A stretch of DNA of 64,000 bases from Flavobacterium kingsejongi (GTDB lineage Bacteria; Bacteroidota; Bacteroidia; Flavobacteriales; Flavobacteriaceae): the NCBI RefSeq assembly GCF_003076475.1, contig NZ_CP020919.1, forward strand, positions 3,844,001-3,908,000. The letters are read 5' to 3'. Both the position numbers and the translations under genes were made by a program. Position 1 is the stretch's first letter; each line of letters begins with the position of its first letter. Below the pieces are notes generated by a model, which was not told where the DNA came from, searched no databases, and saw nothing but the letters and a program-made list of their open reading frames with translations. Of the stretch, positions 9,722-16,887 are shown one piece after another.

Positions 9722-10129
9722 ATGAAAAATTATGCCCTCATCTCCGCACTATCATTTGCTTTTCTTGTATCCTGCCAACAAAAACAGGAACCAAAGGAGG
9801 CCAAAGCTGTAACAGCGCTTACAAAACCAATAGTACTGAGCGGAAAAAAAATCCATTATGATTATGGTGACTCCCAGTATGAGGTTACTGTGAAAAATGA
9901 TACCCTTCTCCGTTGGGAAAGCCTCTCGGGTACTTCCAAAGGAACAACGGGAGAAGAACGCTATTACAGGCAGGACATCGCTCCGGGGATCATTTTCATT
10001 TCCTGGATTGAAAAAGATGGCCTCGGAGTAAGCCAGGTGGTAAATTGGAACACCCATGTGGTGAACTCCTATCTGCGCATTAAAAATGAGATTATTCCGA
10101 TTAGTGGTACCGTAACAGAAGTGCAGTAA
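9722..10129 (+). CDS. Lipoprotein with MoaF-like (lipocalin-type) domain
   Basis: The 135-residue protein begins MKNYALISALSFAFLVSC, a lipoprotein signal with the acylated cysteine at residue 18. The mature part, with KIHYDYGDSQYEVTVKND, then GEERYYRQDIAPGIIFISW and VSQVVNWNTHVVNSYLRI, has the pattern of the MoaF/phenolic-acid-decarboxylase-like barrel family. No catalytic claim is justified. A TTG six bases upstream is also in frame, but the ATG gives a proper signal peptide. It sits directly behind the YwnB-like gene, so it is likely co-transcribed, suggesting an envelope partner in the same stress or detoxification response. Confidence 0.75.
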   Translation: MKNYALISALSFAFLVSCQQKQEPKEAKAVTALTKPIVLSGKKIHYDYGDSQYEVTVKNDTLLRWESLSGTSKGTTGEERYYRQDIAPGIIFISWIEKDGLGVSQVVNWNTHVVNSYLRIKNEIIPISGTVTEVQ

Positions 10130-10151
10130 CACCACAAGATCAATCCATAAT

Positions 10152-10197
10152 AAAACAGTTTCTTTAAGGCCTGCCTTTTTGAAACTGTTTTTGTTTT
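10152..10197 (+). terminator. Terminator after the Rrf2 operon
   Basis: The stem AAACAGTTTC/GAAACTGTTT encloses a loop with a small inner hairpin and is followed by a T-rich run. Confidence 0.65.
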
Positions 10198-10225
10198 CAT
10201 TACTTTTACTTTCAAAATCGTACTT

Positions 10226-11311
10226 GTGACAAAATCTGCCTCATCCAAATCGGCCTTACAGGAAAAAGAAGGAATTTCAGCTCCTGAAATTGTCAATATT
10301 GCCTCTGCAGCGCAACTGAAAAAACTGCGCAGCCGGCCTATTTCCGCCGAAACCTTAACCAAGGGTATCGTAAGCGGTGCAATCCCGGCACTCAGCCAGG
10401 CCATTACACTTATAGAAAGTACAAATCCCAACCATCTCGAGAAAGCCAATCAGGTTATTACAGCCTGTCTCCCCTATTCCAATAAATCGGTTCGCATTGG
10501 CATCACCGGTGTACCGGGTGTCGGAAAAAGTACCTTTATAGAAGCTTTTGGAAAATACCTGACCGGAATGGGCAAAAAAGTGGCGGTTCTGGCTGTAGAT
10601 CCGAGCAGTACGATTTCTCATGGCAGTATCCTGGGCGATAAAACCCGTATGGAAGAATTAGTCAAAGATCCGAATGCCTATATCCGACCGTCGGCTTCGG
10701 GAGAAACACTCGGAGGTGTGGCCCGAAAAACACGGGAGACCATTATCCTTTGTGAAGCAGCAGGATTTGATACTATTATTATCGAAACGGTGGGTGTCGG
10801 CCAAAGCGAAACTGCCGTTCACAGTATGGTTGACTTTTTCCTGCTCCTCAAAATTGCTGGTGCGGGAGATGAATTACAAGGCATCAAACGTGGGATTATG
10901 GAGATGGCCGATGCTATTGTGATCAATAAAGCGGATGGTGATAATATTAAAAAGGCACAATATGCCAAAACGGAATTCAACAGGGCACTGCATTTATTTC
11001 CTGCCAAAAAATCGGGATGGACACCAACGGTAACCACCTGTAGTTCCATTACCCATGAAGGTATTACTACCGTATGGGATACTATTTCCGCTTTCCTGGA
11101 ACTCACTGCAGCCAATCACTATTTTGAAGAAAAACGGGCCGGGCAAAATCAATACTGGCTTATGGAAACCATAAACGAGCAACTGAAACAACATTTTTAT
11201 ACCGATACCAATATCATGGCTTCCCTGGAATCCTACAAAAAAGCGGTGCAAAACAATGAAATATCACCATTTGCAGCCGCCAGTGTGTTGTTGGAAAAAT
11301 ACTTTAAATAG
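10226..11311 (+). CDS. meaB: MeaB/ArgK family P-loop GTPase, chaperone of methylmalonyl-CoA mutase
   Basis: The 361-residue protein has the G3E GTPase set: Walker A GVPGVGKST (95-103), VDPSS (124-128), ETVGVGQSE (187-195) and the guanine-specificity motif NKADG (234-238). MeaB binds adenosylcobalamin-dependent methylmalonyl-CoA mutase and gates cofactor loading and repair in propionyl-CoA metabolism. The mutase genes are not next to it, so its partner must be elsewhere in the genome. The start appears to be GTG, since no in-frame ATG lies upstream within the preceding 15 bases and the next one is far inside. The N-terminal 30 residues are polar and variable. It follows the terminator of the Rrf2 operon and seems to stand alone. 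Confidence 0.93.
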   Translation: MTKSASSKSALQEKEGISAPEIVNIASAAQLKKLRSRPISAETLTKGIVSGAIPALSQAITLIESTNPNHLEKANQVITACLPYSNKSVRIGITGVPGVGKSTFIEAFGKYLTGMGKKVAVLAVDPSSTISHGSILGDKTRMEELVKDPNAYIRPSASGETLGGVARKTRETIILCEAAGFDTIIIETVGVGQSETAVHSMVDFFLLLKIAGAGDELQGIKRGIMEMADAIVINKADGDNIKKAQYAKTEFNRALHLFPAKKSGWTPTVTTCSSITHEGITTVWDTISAFLELTAANHYFEEKRAGQNQYWLMETINEQLKQHFYTDTNIMASLESYKKAVQNNEISPFAAASVLLEKYFK

Positions 11312-11328
11312 TATCGATTTTAGTTCGC

Positions 11329-11556
11329 TTACTCTTCGTAACGTTCCATTTCCCTGTCATAAAATTCATTGGCAAGGGTAATTAGGTTTTCCATTTCCGC
11401 ATTCAATTCATTTTCATCCAGATCTTCCGGTTCTTCCAGAATCTCTACTTCATCATCTTTTAAGTTAATGATAAATCGTGGGTAATCCAGGTGGATGATA
11501 TAGATATCCTCTGGAAAATCTGTGTTGTCTCCTAATAAAAATTTTGGTAATTCCAT
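11329..11556 (-). CDS. Small acidic hypothetical protein (75 residues)
   Basis: A strongly acidic protein with about one third Asp and Glu and no cysteine. It begins MELPKFLLGDNTDFPEDIYI, then IHLDYPRFIINLKDDEVEIL, and ends in an acidic helix containing NLITLANEFYDREMERYEE. It has no signal peptide or membrane segment, so it is probably cytoplasmic. The compact beta-rich first half followed by a charged helix suggests a small folded adapter, but no function can be assigned. It looks like a conserved flavobacterial hypothetical protein. It lies 35 nt before the MATE gene on the same strand of reading, so the MATE transcript may start or end near it. Confidence 0.7.
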   Translation of the reverse strand: MELPKFLLGDNTDFPEDIYIIHLDYPRFIINLKDDEVEILEEPEDLDENELNAEMENLITLANEFYDREMERYEE

Positions 11557-11591
11557 AGTTTAAAATTTATTTGATACGGTAGCCAATACAG

Positions 11592-12989
11592 CTATTGTCC
11601 GTTGTTATGTATTAATTTTCGGGCCAGGTAATTGAATCGAAGACACAAAAATAGCGCAGCAGTACTCAGCCCTGCTAACAATCCAATCCAGATTCCGGTT
11701 GCTTTTAGATCGGTATATTCCCCAAGGTAAAAAGATATTGGAAATCCCACAATCCAGTAGGCGATAAAAGTAATAATGGTGGGGAATTTTACATCCTGCA
11801 ATCCACGCAATGCCCCAAGCACCACTACCTGGATTCCATCCGAAATTTGAAATAAAGCAGCAACCAACAACAGTTTTGAGGCGATCGCAATAACTTCTGA
11901 ATTATCAGCCAAATCCGTGATATTCTCCATATTCAGGAACAAGTGTGGCAATTGCTGGTGAAAAAGGACAAACAAGCCGGCAAAAACAATTTCTACTACC
12001 AATGCCAAAACAAAAATGGATTTGGCCACTGTCTGCAGGTATTTATAATCTTTTAGCCCTTTTTGGTTCCCTACCCTGATCATCGCTGTTACACTTAGAC
12101 CCATCGCAATCATAAAAGTCATGGAAGCAAGGCTTAGTGCAATCTGGTTTGCTGCCTGGCTGGTTTTTCCAATAGAACCGGAAAGCCAAACAGCAGCTGT
12201 AAATAAAGCTACTTCAAAAAACATTTGCATAGAGGACGGCAATCCTAAAGCTGTAATTTTTTTCAACATTGACTTCTTGATCTGATTGAAGCTAAAATCC
12301 TGGAAATACATCGTAAGAGTTTCATTTCGGGACAGGATATAATGCATGTAAGCCACCATCGATAATCTTGAAATCACAGTACCCAATGCAGCACCTAAGA
12401 TACCCAATTTAGGAAAAATCCAAATCCCATAGATCAGCATATAATTCAGGAAAATATGGATTACATTGGAAAATATAACAGCATACATTGAATATTTGGT
12501 CAGGGACAAGCCATCCGCAAATTGTTTATAGCCCTGAAAAACTACCATTGGGATCAATGAAAACGCAACCCAGTTGATAAAAGGGGAAGCCATATTAATT
12601 ACCTCTTCCGGCTGGTGCATCAGGTACATCAGCGGTTTCGATACAAACACAATCAGAAATAACATGATTCCCAAGGCGAGGCATAAAAACAACCCGTGAT
12701 GGAATGCTGAACGTACTTCTTCTTTATTGTCCGACGCATCTGCCTGGGCTACAATGGGAGTAATAGCCGTAGAAAAACCAATACCAACTGACATCGCAAT
12801 AAAAATCAGGCTGTTACCCAAAGATACTGCTGCCAATTCCGTTGTTCCCAGTTTTCCAACCATAATATTATCTACGATAGAAATCATCGTATGACCTAAC
12901 ATACCCAATATAACTGGATAGGCGAGCTGGAAATTCCTCGAAAACTCGTTCTTGTATTGTGCTAAATTCACTACTGCAATTTTTGGCAA
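11592..12989 (-). CDS. MATE family multidrug/Na+ antiporter (NorM-like)
   Basis: A 465-residue inner-membrane protein with about 12 helices in two MatE repeats. The first repeat has the family stretch YPVILGMLGHTMISIVDNIMVGKLGTTELAAVSLGNSL; the second repeats the pattern with GLPSSMQMFFEVALFTAAVWLSG. MATE proteins export cationic drugs or metabolites using Na+ or H+ gradients. Length and topology fit the NorM branch. The start ATG is followed by a polar leader of about 20 residues before the first helix. The substrate is unknown. Confidence 0.92.
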   Translation of the reverse strand: MPKIAVVNLAQYKNEFSRNFQLAYPVILGMLGHTMISIVDNIMVGKLGTTELAAVSLGNSLIFIAMSVGIGFSTAITPIVAQADASDNKEEVRSAFHHGLFLCLALGIMLFLIVFVSKPLMYLMHQPEEVINMASPFINWVAFSLIPMVVFQGYKQFADGLSLTKYSMYAVIFSNVIHIFLNYMLIYGIWIFPKLGILGAALGTVISRLSMVAYMHYILSRNETLTMYFQDFSFNQIKKSMLKKITALGLPSSMQMFFEVALFTAAVWLSGSIGKTSQAANQIALSLASMTFMIAMGLSVTAMIRVGNQKGLKDYKYLQTVAKSIFVLALVVEIVFAGLFVLFHQQLPHLFLNMENITDLADNSEVIAIASKLLLVAALFQISDGIQVVVLGALRGLQDVKFPTIITFIAYWIVGFPISFYLGEYTDLKATGIWIGLLAGLSTAALFLCLRFNYLARKLIHNNGQ

Positions 12990-13256
12990 ATATATAAAGT
13001 AAAATCCATTATATCCTGAATTCTTAGGAATGCTTATTCCGATTGTAAAACCATTATTTTCAATTGGAATTGTCTACTCAAAGCGACTTAACAGTCCCTT
13101 TGACACCAAAAACAAGTGTTAAAAAATATGGACAAAATTACTGGAATACACAACGGTACACGCCGAAAACTTTAACATCTTAAAAATTTAGAATTTAATT
13201 AAGACTTTTAAAAAGATATTCGCGTTAATCTTACATAAACTAAAACTGAACAAGCT

Positions 13257-13772
13257 ATGAAAAACATGTTTAAAACCTCACTATTACTGGTGGCTATTAT
13301 GGCACTATTCTCGACGAACTCCATGAATGCGCAAAAAACAGCAGCATCTTCTACTTATGAACAAGGATTCCGTTTGGGATTTGGTGTGAATGCCGGAGCA
13401 CCGACCTCAAATCCGTACGATTTTGCCTTGGGTGGTGACGTAAGGTTGCAATATGACCTTTCTCAAAAAACATCTCTAACCCTGACTACAGGATTTACCA
13501 ACCTGTTTATTGGCGATGGTGCTAAAGATTTAGGATTTATTCCTGCAAAAGCAGGTTTCAAAGGATTCATCTGGGAAGATCGCTTTTATATCATGGGAGA
13601 AGCCGGTGCTGCGTTTGCAGTAACCAATGGCTATAATGAAACTTCTTTTTTATGGGCACCGAGTATCGGATATGCCAATAAATATGTTGATATCAGTATC
13701 CGTTATGAAGATTACCAAAAGTTCAACACGGGACAGGTGGCATTACGATTGGCTTACGGGTTCAAACTCTAA
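13257..13772 (+). CDS. Secreted/outer-membrane beta-barrel-like protein
   Basis: The 171-residue protein starts with a clear signal peptide (MKNMFKTSLLLVAIMALFSTNSMNAQ, cleavage after the AQ near residue 26). The mature part alternates aromatic and polar residues with many glycines, for example FRLGFGVNAGAPTSNPYDF and VRLQYDLSQKTSLTLTTGFT, and ends in a terminal strand with RLAYGFKL, the pattern of a small outer-membrane beta-barrel. No enzyme motif is seen. It is flanked by a long AT-rich upstream region and a strong downstream hairpin, so it is monocistronic. The role may be structural. Confidence 0.8.
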   Translation: MKNMFKTSLLLVAIMALFSTNSMNAQKTAASSTYEQGFRLGFGVNAGAPTSNPYDFALGGDVRLQYDLSQKTSLTLTTGFTNLFIGDGAKDLGFIPAKAGFKGFIWEDRFYIMGEAGAAFAVTNGYNETSFLWAPSIGYANKYVDISIRYEDYQKFNTGQVALRLAYGFKL

Positions 13773-13795
13773 TCCACGGCCTTGTTAAAAAAAGC

Positions 13796-13826
13796 AAAGC
13801 TCCGATAGCAATCGGAGCTTTTTTTA
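13796..13826. terminator. Terminator between convergent genes
   Basis: The 11-bp stem AAAGCTCCGAT/ATCGGAGCTTT with AGCA loop is followed by T residues; A residues on the other side allow use on the minus strand for the PPK2 gene too. Confidence 0.85.
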
Positions 13827-13840
13827 TGACTGGGCAGGAT

Positions 13841-14722
13841 CTATTTTTCTTCTTCCAGCGCCCTTCGGTAGACTGTAATGTTATCCTTGATGGCGTCATC
13901 CAATTCCGGATTTTTGATATCGGTATATTTCTCTAACTGCTGGTGAATAATATCGGCAACAATAAAACGGGCGGTTTCTTTATTATCAGCCGGAACGATA
14001 TACCACGGAGCATAATTGGTACTTGTTTTAGCAATCGCTTCTTCGTAATATTCTTGGTACTCATCCCAATGCTCGCGTTCTTTCAAGTCGTCAGGGGAAA
14101 ATTTCCAATTGTGTTTTTCCTTTTCAAGCCTACGGATTAATCGCTGCCGCTGCTCTTCTTTGCTCAGGTGCAAAAAGAACTTTAAGATGATCGTACCATT
14201 CGCGGTTATATGTTTTTCAAAATTATTGATCTGTTCAAAACGGGATTCCCAAAAGCCTTTATCAATGTCCTCTACTTTGGTAATCGTTGGCAGGTTCTCT
14301 TTCAATATATATTCCGGATGTACACGGGTCACCAGTACGTTTTCATAATGGGTCCTGTTGAACACTGCAAATTTCCCTCTTTCCGGAAGCGCAATGTAAT
14401 GCCGCCAAAGGTAATCGTGTTCCAGTTCTGCTGAATTCGGTGTTTTAAAACTGCTGACCACCATCCCTCGAGGATTAAAATCCTTGAAAACTTCACGGAT
14501 CAGGCTGTCTTTACCCGCAGTATCCATACCCTGAAGACAAATCAGTACGCTGTATTTATTATACGCATACATTTTCTCCTGGATTTCACTGATTTTACCA
14601 GTTACTTTATCCAGTGCTTTTTGCTTTTTCTTTTCGGACGCTTCAATATCAAGGTGTGTAGGAAACTTTTCCAGTCGTATGTTTTTATCCGCCAGAAAAT
14701 TTTCAATTGTCAGTGTTTTCAT
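13841..14722 (-). CDS. ppk2: Polyphosphate kinase 2 family nucleotide phosphotransferase
   Basis: The 293-residue protein carries the PPK2 P-loop QGMDTAGKDS (64-73) and the second conserved block FNRTHYENVLVTRVHPE (121-137). These enzymes move phosphate between polyphosphate and nucleoside mono- or diphosphates in the cytoplasm. The sequence after the Walker A (FKDFNPRGMVVSSFKTPN) and the R-L-x-x-R-L-x-x-x-x-K-x-W-K-F lid region resemble class III PPK2, which can phosphorylate both AMP and ADP; class is inference. I placed the start at MKTLTIENF since the 17-residue upstream extension is Lys/Cys-rich and runs towards the divergent neighbour. It stands alone. Confidence 0.9.
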   Translation of the reverse strand: MKTLTIENFLADKNIRLEKFPTHLDIEASEKKKQKALDKVTGKISEIQEKMYAYNKYSVLICLQGMDTAGKDSLIREVFKDFNPRGMVVSSFKTPNSAELEHDYLWRHYIALPERGKFAVFNRTHYENVLVTRVHPEYILKENLPTITKVEDIDKGFWESRFEQINNFEKHITANGTIILKFFLHLSKEEQRQRLIRRLEKEKHNWKFSPDDLKEREHWDEYQEYYEEAIAKTSTNYAPWYIVPADNKETARFIVADIIHQQLEKYTDIKNPELDDAIKDNITVYRRALEEEK

Positions 14723-14802
14723 AGGGTTAGTTTTGGTACATATTTGTTTTTTACTGCTATATTTATCCTTCAAAAAATAGCACTAACTAAGATACTAAAA
14801 AA

Positions 14803-15651
14803 ATGCAGCAGTTTTACCTTGACCTGCTGATCCGGATCATTGGAATCGGATCTGCTTCGGGATTATTCTATAAAGACAATACGGTGTATGTCGTTTCAGA
14901 CAACAGCGCCTACTTATATGAGTATCACATCTCCGAAAAGACATTGGAAAAATCAATCCTAATTGCTCCCAAATCCGGAGAAGCCCTTGAAAATATCCCT
15001 AAGAAACTCAAGCAGGATTTCGAATCCGTATGTGCTTATAAAGGATGCCTCTACGTATTTGGATCGGCCTCTACAGCAAGCAGGCAAAATGCAATAGTCT
15101 ATGATTTGAAAAGCAAAAAAGTAACCAGCACATACGATCTCGCTCCCCTGCATGCTAAAATGCAACAGGTGGCTGGTATTAAAGCTGCCGACTATAATAT
15201 CGAAGGAAGCGCCTATGATGGCAAAAACTGGTATTTCCTCCAACGCGGCAATGGCGGAAGCGGGATCAATGGTCTTTTTACCGTAAAAGGTGATCTTTTT
15301 TCAGGCCAGTACACGATTCACTTTACTCCCTTTACTCTACCCAAAATCCAAGACGTAGAAGCCAGCTTCACCGATGTTATCCTGGTAGATCAAAAACTTT
15401 ATTTCCTGGCTACCGTTGAGAATACAAACTCCACCTATAATGACGGGGAGATCCTGGGAAGTTTTGTCGGGAGTATCAATCGGGAGACGATGGTTATTGA
15501 TTTCACACAAAAGATTACCGATAACCATAAATTTGAAGGTATTTCCCTTTACAAAAAAGATAAAAAAAGTATCGAATTCCTCCTCTGTGAAGATAATGAT
15601 ACCGATGCACTCCAATCCGATATTTATAAACTTAGCATACCCGTTAAATGA
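14803..15651 (+). CDS. Uncharacterised beta-propeller-like protein (possibly DUF6929)
   Basis: A 282-residue protein without a signal peptide. Repeated beta-strand patterns such as ASGLFYKDNTVYVVSDNSAY, ESVCAYKGCLYVFGSAS and IEGSAYDGKNWYFLQRGNGG look like blades of a propeller similar to SdiA-regulated or esterase-like phytase families. I think it belongs to the group named DUF6929, but this is from memory. The gene overlaps the next one by four bases (ATGA), so the two are translationally coupled and their products probably act together. No catalytic residues can be assigned. Confidence 0.65.
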   Translation: MQQFYLDLLIRIIGIGSASGLFYKDNTVYVVSDNSAYLYEYHISEKTLEKSILIAPKSGEALENIPKKLKQDFESVCAYKGCLYVFGSASTASRQNAIVYDLKSKKVTSTYDLAPLHAKMQQVAGIKAADYNIEGSAYDGKNWYFLQRGNGGSGINGLFTVKGDLFSGQYTIHFTPFTLPKIQDVEASFTDVILVDQKLYFLATVENTNSTYNDGEILGSFVGSINRETMVIDFTQKITDNHKFEGISLYKKDKKSIEFLLCEDNDTDALQSDIYKLSIPVK

Positions 15652-16235
15652 ATCCAATTTTAAACAAAAACCTTTTCTTAATTAAGGAACATATCGGCAT
15701 TTTCAAAGCGGCCAACAATTATGACATCTACGATCCCGAAAGCAATGAGATGATCATGCAGACGCGGGAAGATTCACTTGGTTTTTTTACCAAAATGTTC
15801 CGTTTTACCGATTACAAACGCATGACACCGTTTCATATTGAAATTAAAAATAAGGCGGGTGAAAAAATAATCAGTGTCAAAAGAGGCATTACCTTTTTTA
15901 AATCTGATGTGGAAATTTTGGATGAAAGAGACCGTCCTATCGGCCTTTTCAAACAACAGCTCTTCTCGATTGGTAGCAAGTTTAATATTTTTGATACTCA
16001 GAGCCGTAAAATCTGTACCTTACAGGGGAAATGGACCGGTTGGGATTTCAAATTCATGAAAGAAAACACCGAACTGGCGCATGTCAGTAAGAAGTGGGCC
16101 GGTATTGGAAAGGAATTTTTCACGTCTGCCGATAATTACATACTGAAAATCAGCGACGACGTTACACCCGAAGATCCGGTACGCCAATTGATCCTTGCAG
16201 CCGTAATGTGTATTGACATGATATTAAAAGAATAA
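15648..16235 (+). CDS. Phospholipid scramblase/LURP-one-related protein
   Basis: The 195-residue protein has the scramblase-like (LURP-one/Tubby fold) pattern: an opening KNLFLIKEHIGIFKAANNYDIYD, then SDVEILDERDRPIGLFKQQ and FNIFDTQSRKICTLQGKWTGWDF. It lacks the palmitoylated cysteine cluster of eukaryotic scramblases. The last segment LILAAVMCIDMIL is hydrophobic and could anchor to a membrane. In bacteria these proteins are uncharacterised. Its start codon overlaps the stop of the upstream propeller-like gene (ATGA), so they form a tight pair; a hairpin follows. Confidence 0.8.
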   Translation: MNPILNKNLFLIKEHIGIFKAANNYDIYDPESNEMIMQTREDSLGFFTKMFRFTDYKRMTPFHIEIKNKAGEKIISVKRGITFFKSDVEILDERDRPIGLFKQQLFSIGSKFNIFDTQSRKICTLQGKWTGWDFKFMKENTELAHVSKKWAGIGKEFFTSADNYILKISDDVTPEDPVRQLILAAVMCIDMILKE

Positions 16236-16242
16236 ACGCCCT

Positions 16243-16280
16243 AATCCTGAATGATCTGCAAGACGTCCAGGATTTTTTTT
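16243..16280 (+). terminator. Probable terminator after the scramblase-like gene
   Basis: The stem AATCCTG/CAGGATT with a loop of about 18 nt precedes eight T residues. The stem is short, so confidence is moderate. Confidence 0.55.
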
Positions 16281-16348
16281 GAAATAAATTTGACTGTCGT
16301 CCCAACCTTTGCTACAAAATAACACTCTATACCAGAAAGACATCAATT

Positions 16349-16885
16349 GTGATAGACGAAAAATTAATAATAGCCTGCAAAAAAATGCACCGGGACTCTC
16401 AGAGGAAGGTGTATGAGCTTATGGCTCCCAGGTTGTACCGCACCTGCAAGCGGTACCTGAAAAAAGAGGAAGAGATCGAGGAAGCCATGGCCGATACCTT
16501 CTATACGATCTTTACCAAAATGGATCAGTTAAAAGAAGTCCTTGCCTTTGAAGCCTGGGCCCGTAAGATCGCGGTGAACCAGTGCCTGCTCAGCCTTAAG
16601 AAAAATGTCAATTTCAACATTTACCTCGAGGATATGAAATCCAGCTCCCAACCCGAAAGCGCCACAGAGACCTTTCTGGAAGCCGAAGATTTAATGCTGC
16701 TATTAAACCGCATCCCCGAAGGCTGTAAGACCATTTTTAACCTGTTTGCCATTGAAGGCTATTCCCATAAAGAAATTGCAGGTATGATTGGTATTTCCGA
16801 AGGAACATCAAAATCACAATTGAATGCCGCCCGAACGAAACTAAAAGAATTGGTGCAACATCTTTATTATCAAAAAGCGAAATAG
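16349..16885 (+). CDS. ECF-type RNA polymerase sigma factor
   Basis: The 178-residue protein has sigma region 2 (about residues 10-85: LMAPRLYRTCKRYLKKEEEIEEAMADTFYTIF, then FEAWARKIAVNQCL) and region 4 (about 115-170: IPEGCKTIFNLFAIEGYSHKEIAGMIGISEGTSKSQL). There is no region 3, typical of extracytoplasmic-function sigma factors. The start is GTG, chosen because MIDEKLIIACKK aligns with the usual opening of flavobacterial ECF factors; the first ATG would remove it. The next gene begins 2 nt after the stop and encodes a membrane protein with an anti-sigma-like N-terminus, so this is a sigma/anti-sigma pair that probably responds to an envelope signal. Confidence 0.93.
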   Translation: MIDEKLIIACKKMHRDSQRKVYELMAPRLYRTCKRYLKKEEEIEEAMADTFYTIFTKMDQLKEVLAFEAWARKIAVNQCLLSLKKNVNFNIYLEDMKSSSQPESATETFLEAEDLMLLLNRIPEGCKTIFNLFAIEGYSHKEIAGMIGISEGTSKSQLNAARTKLKELVQHLYYQKAK

Positions 16886-16887
16886 TC

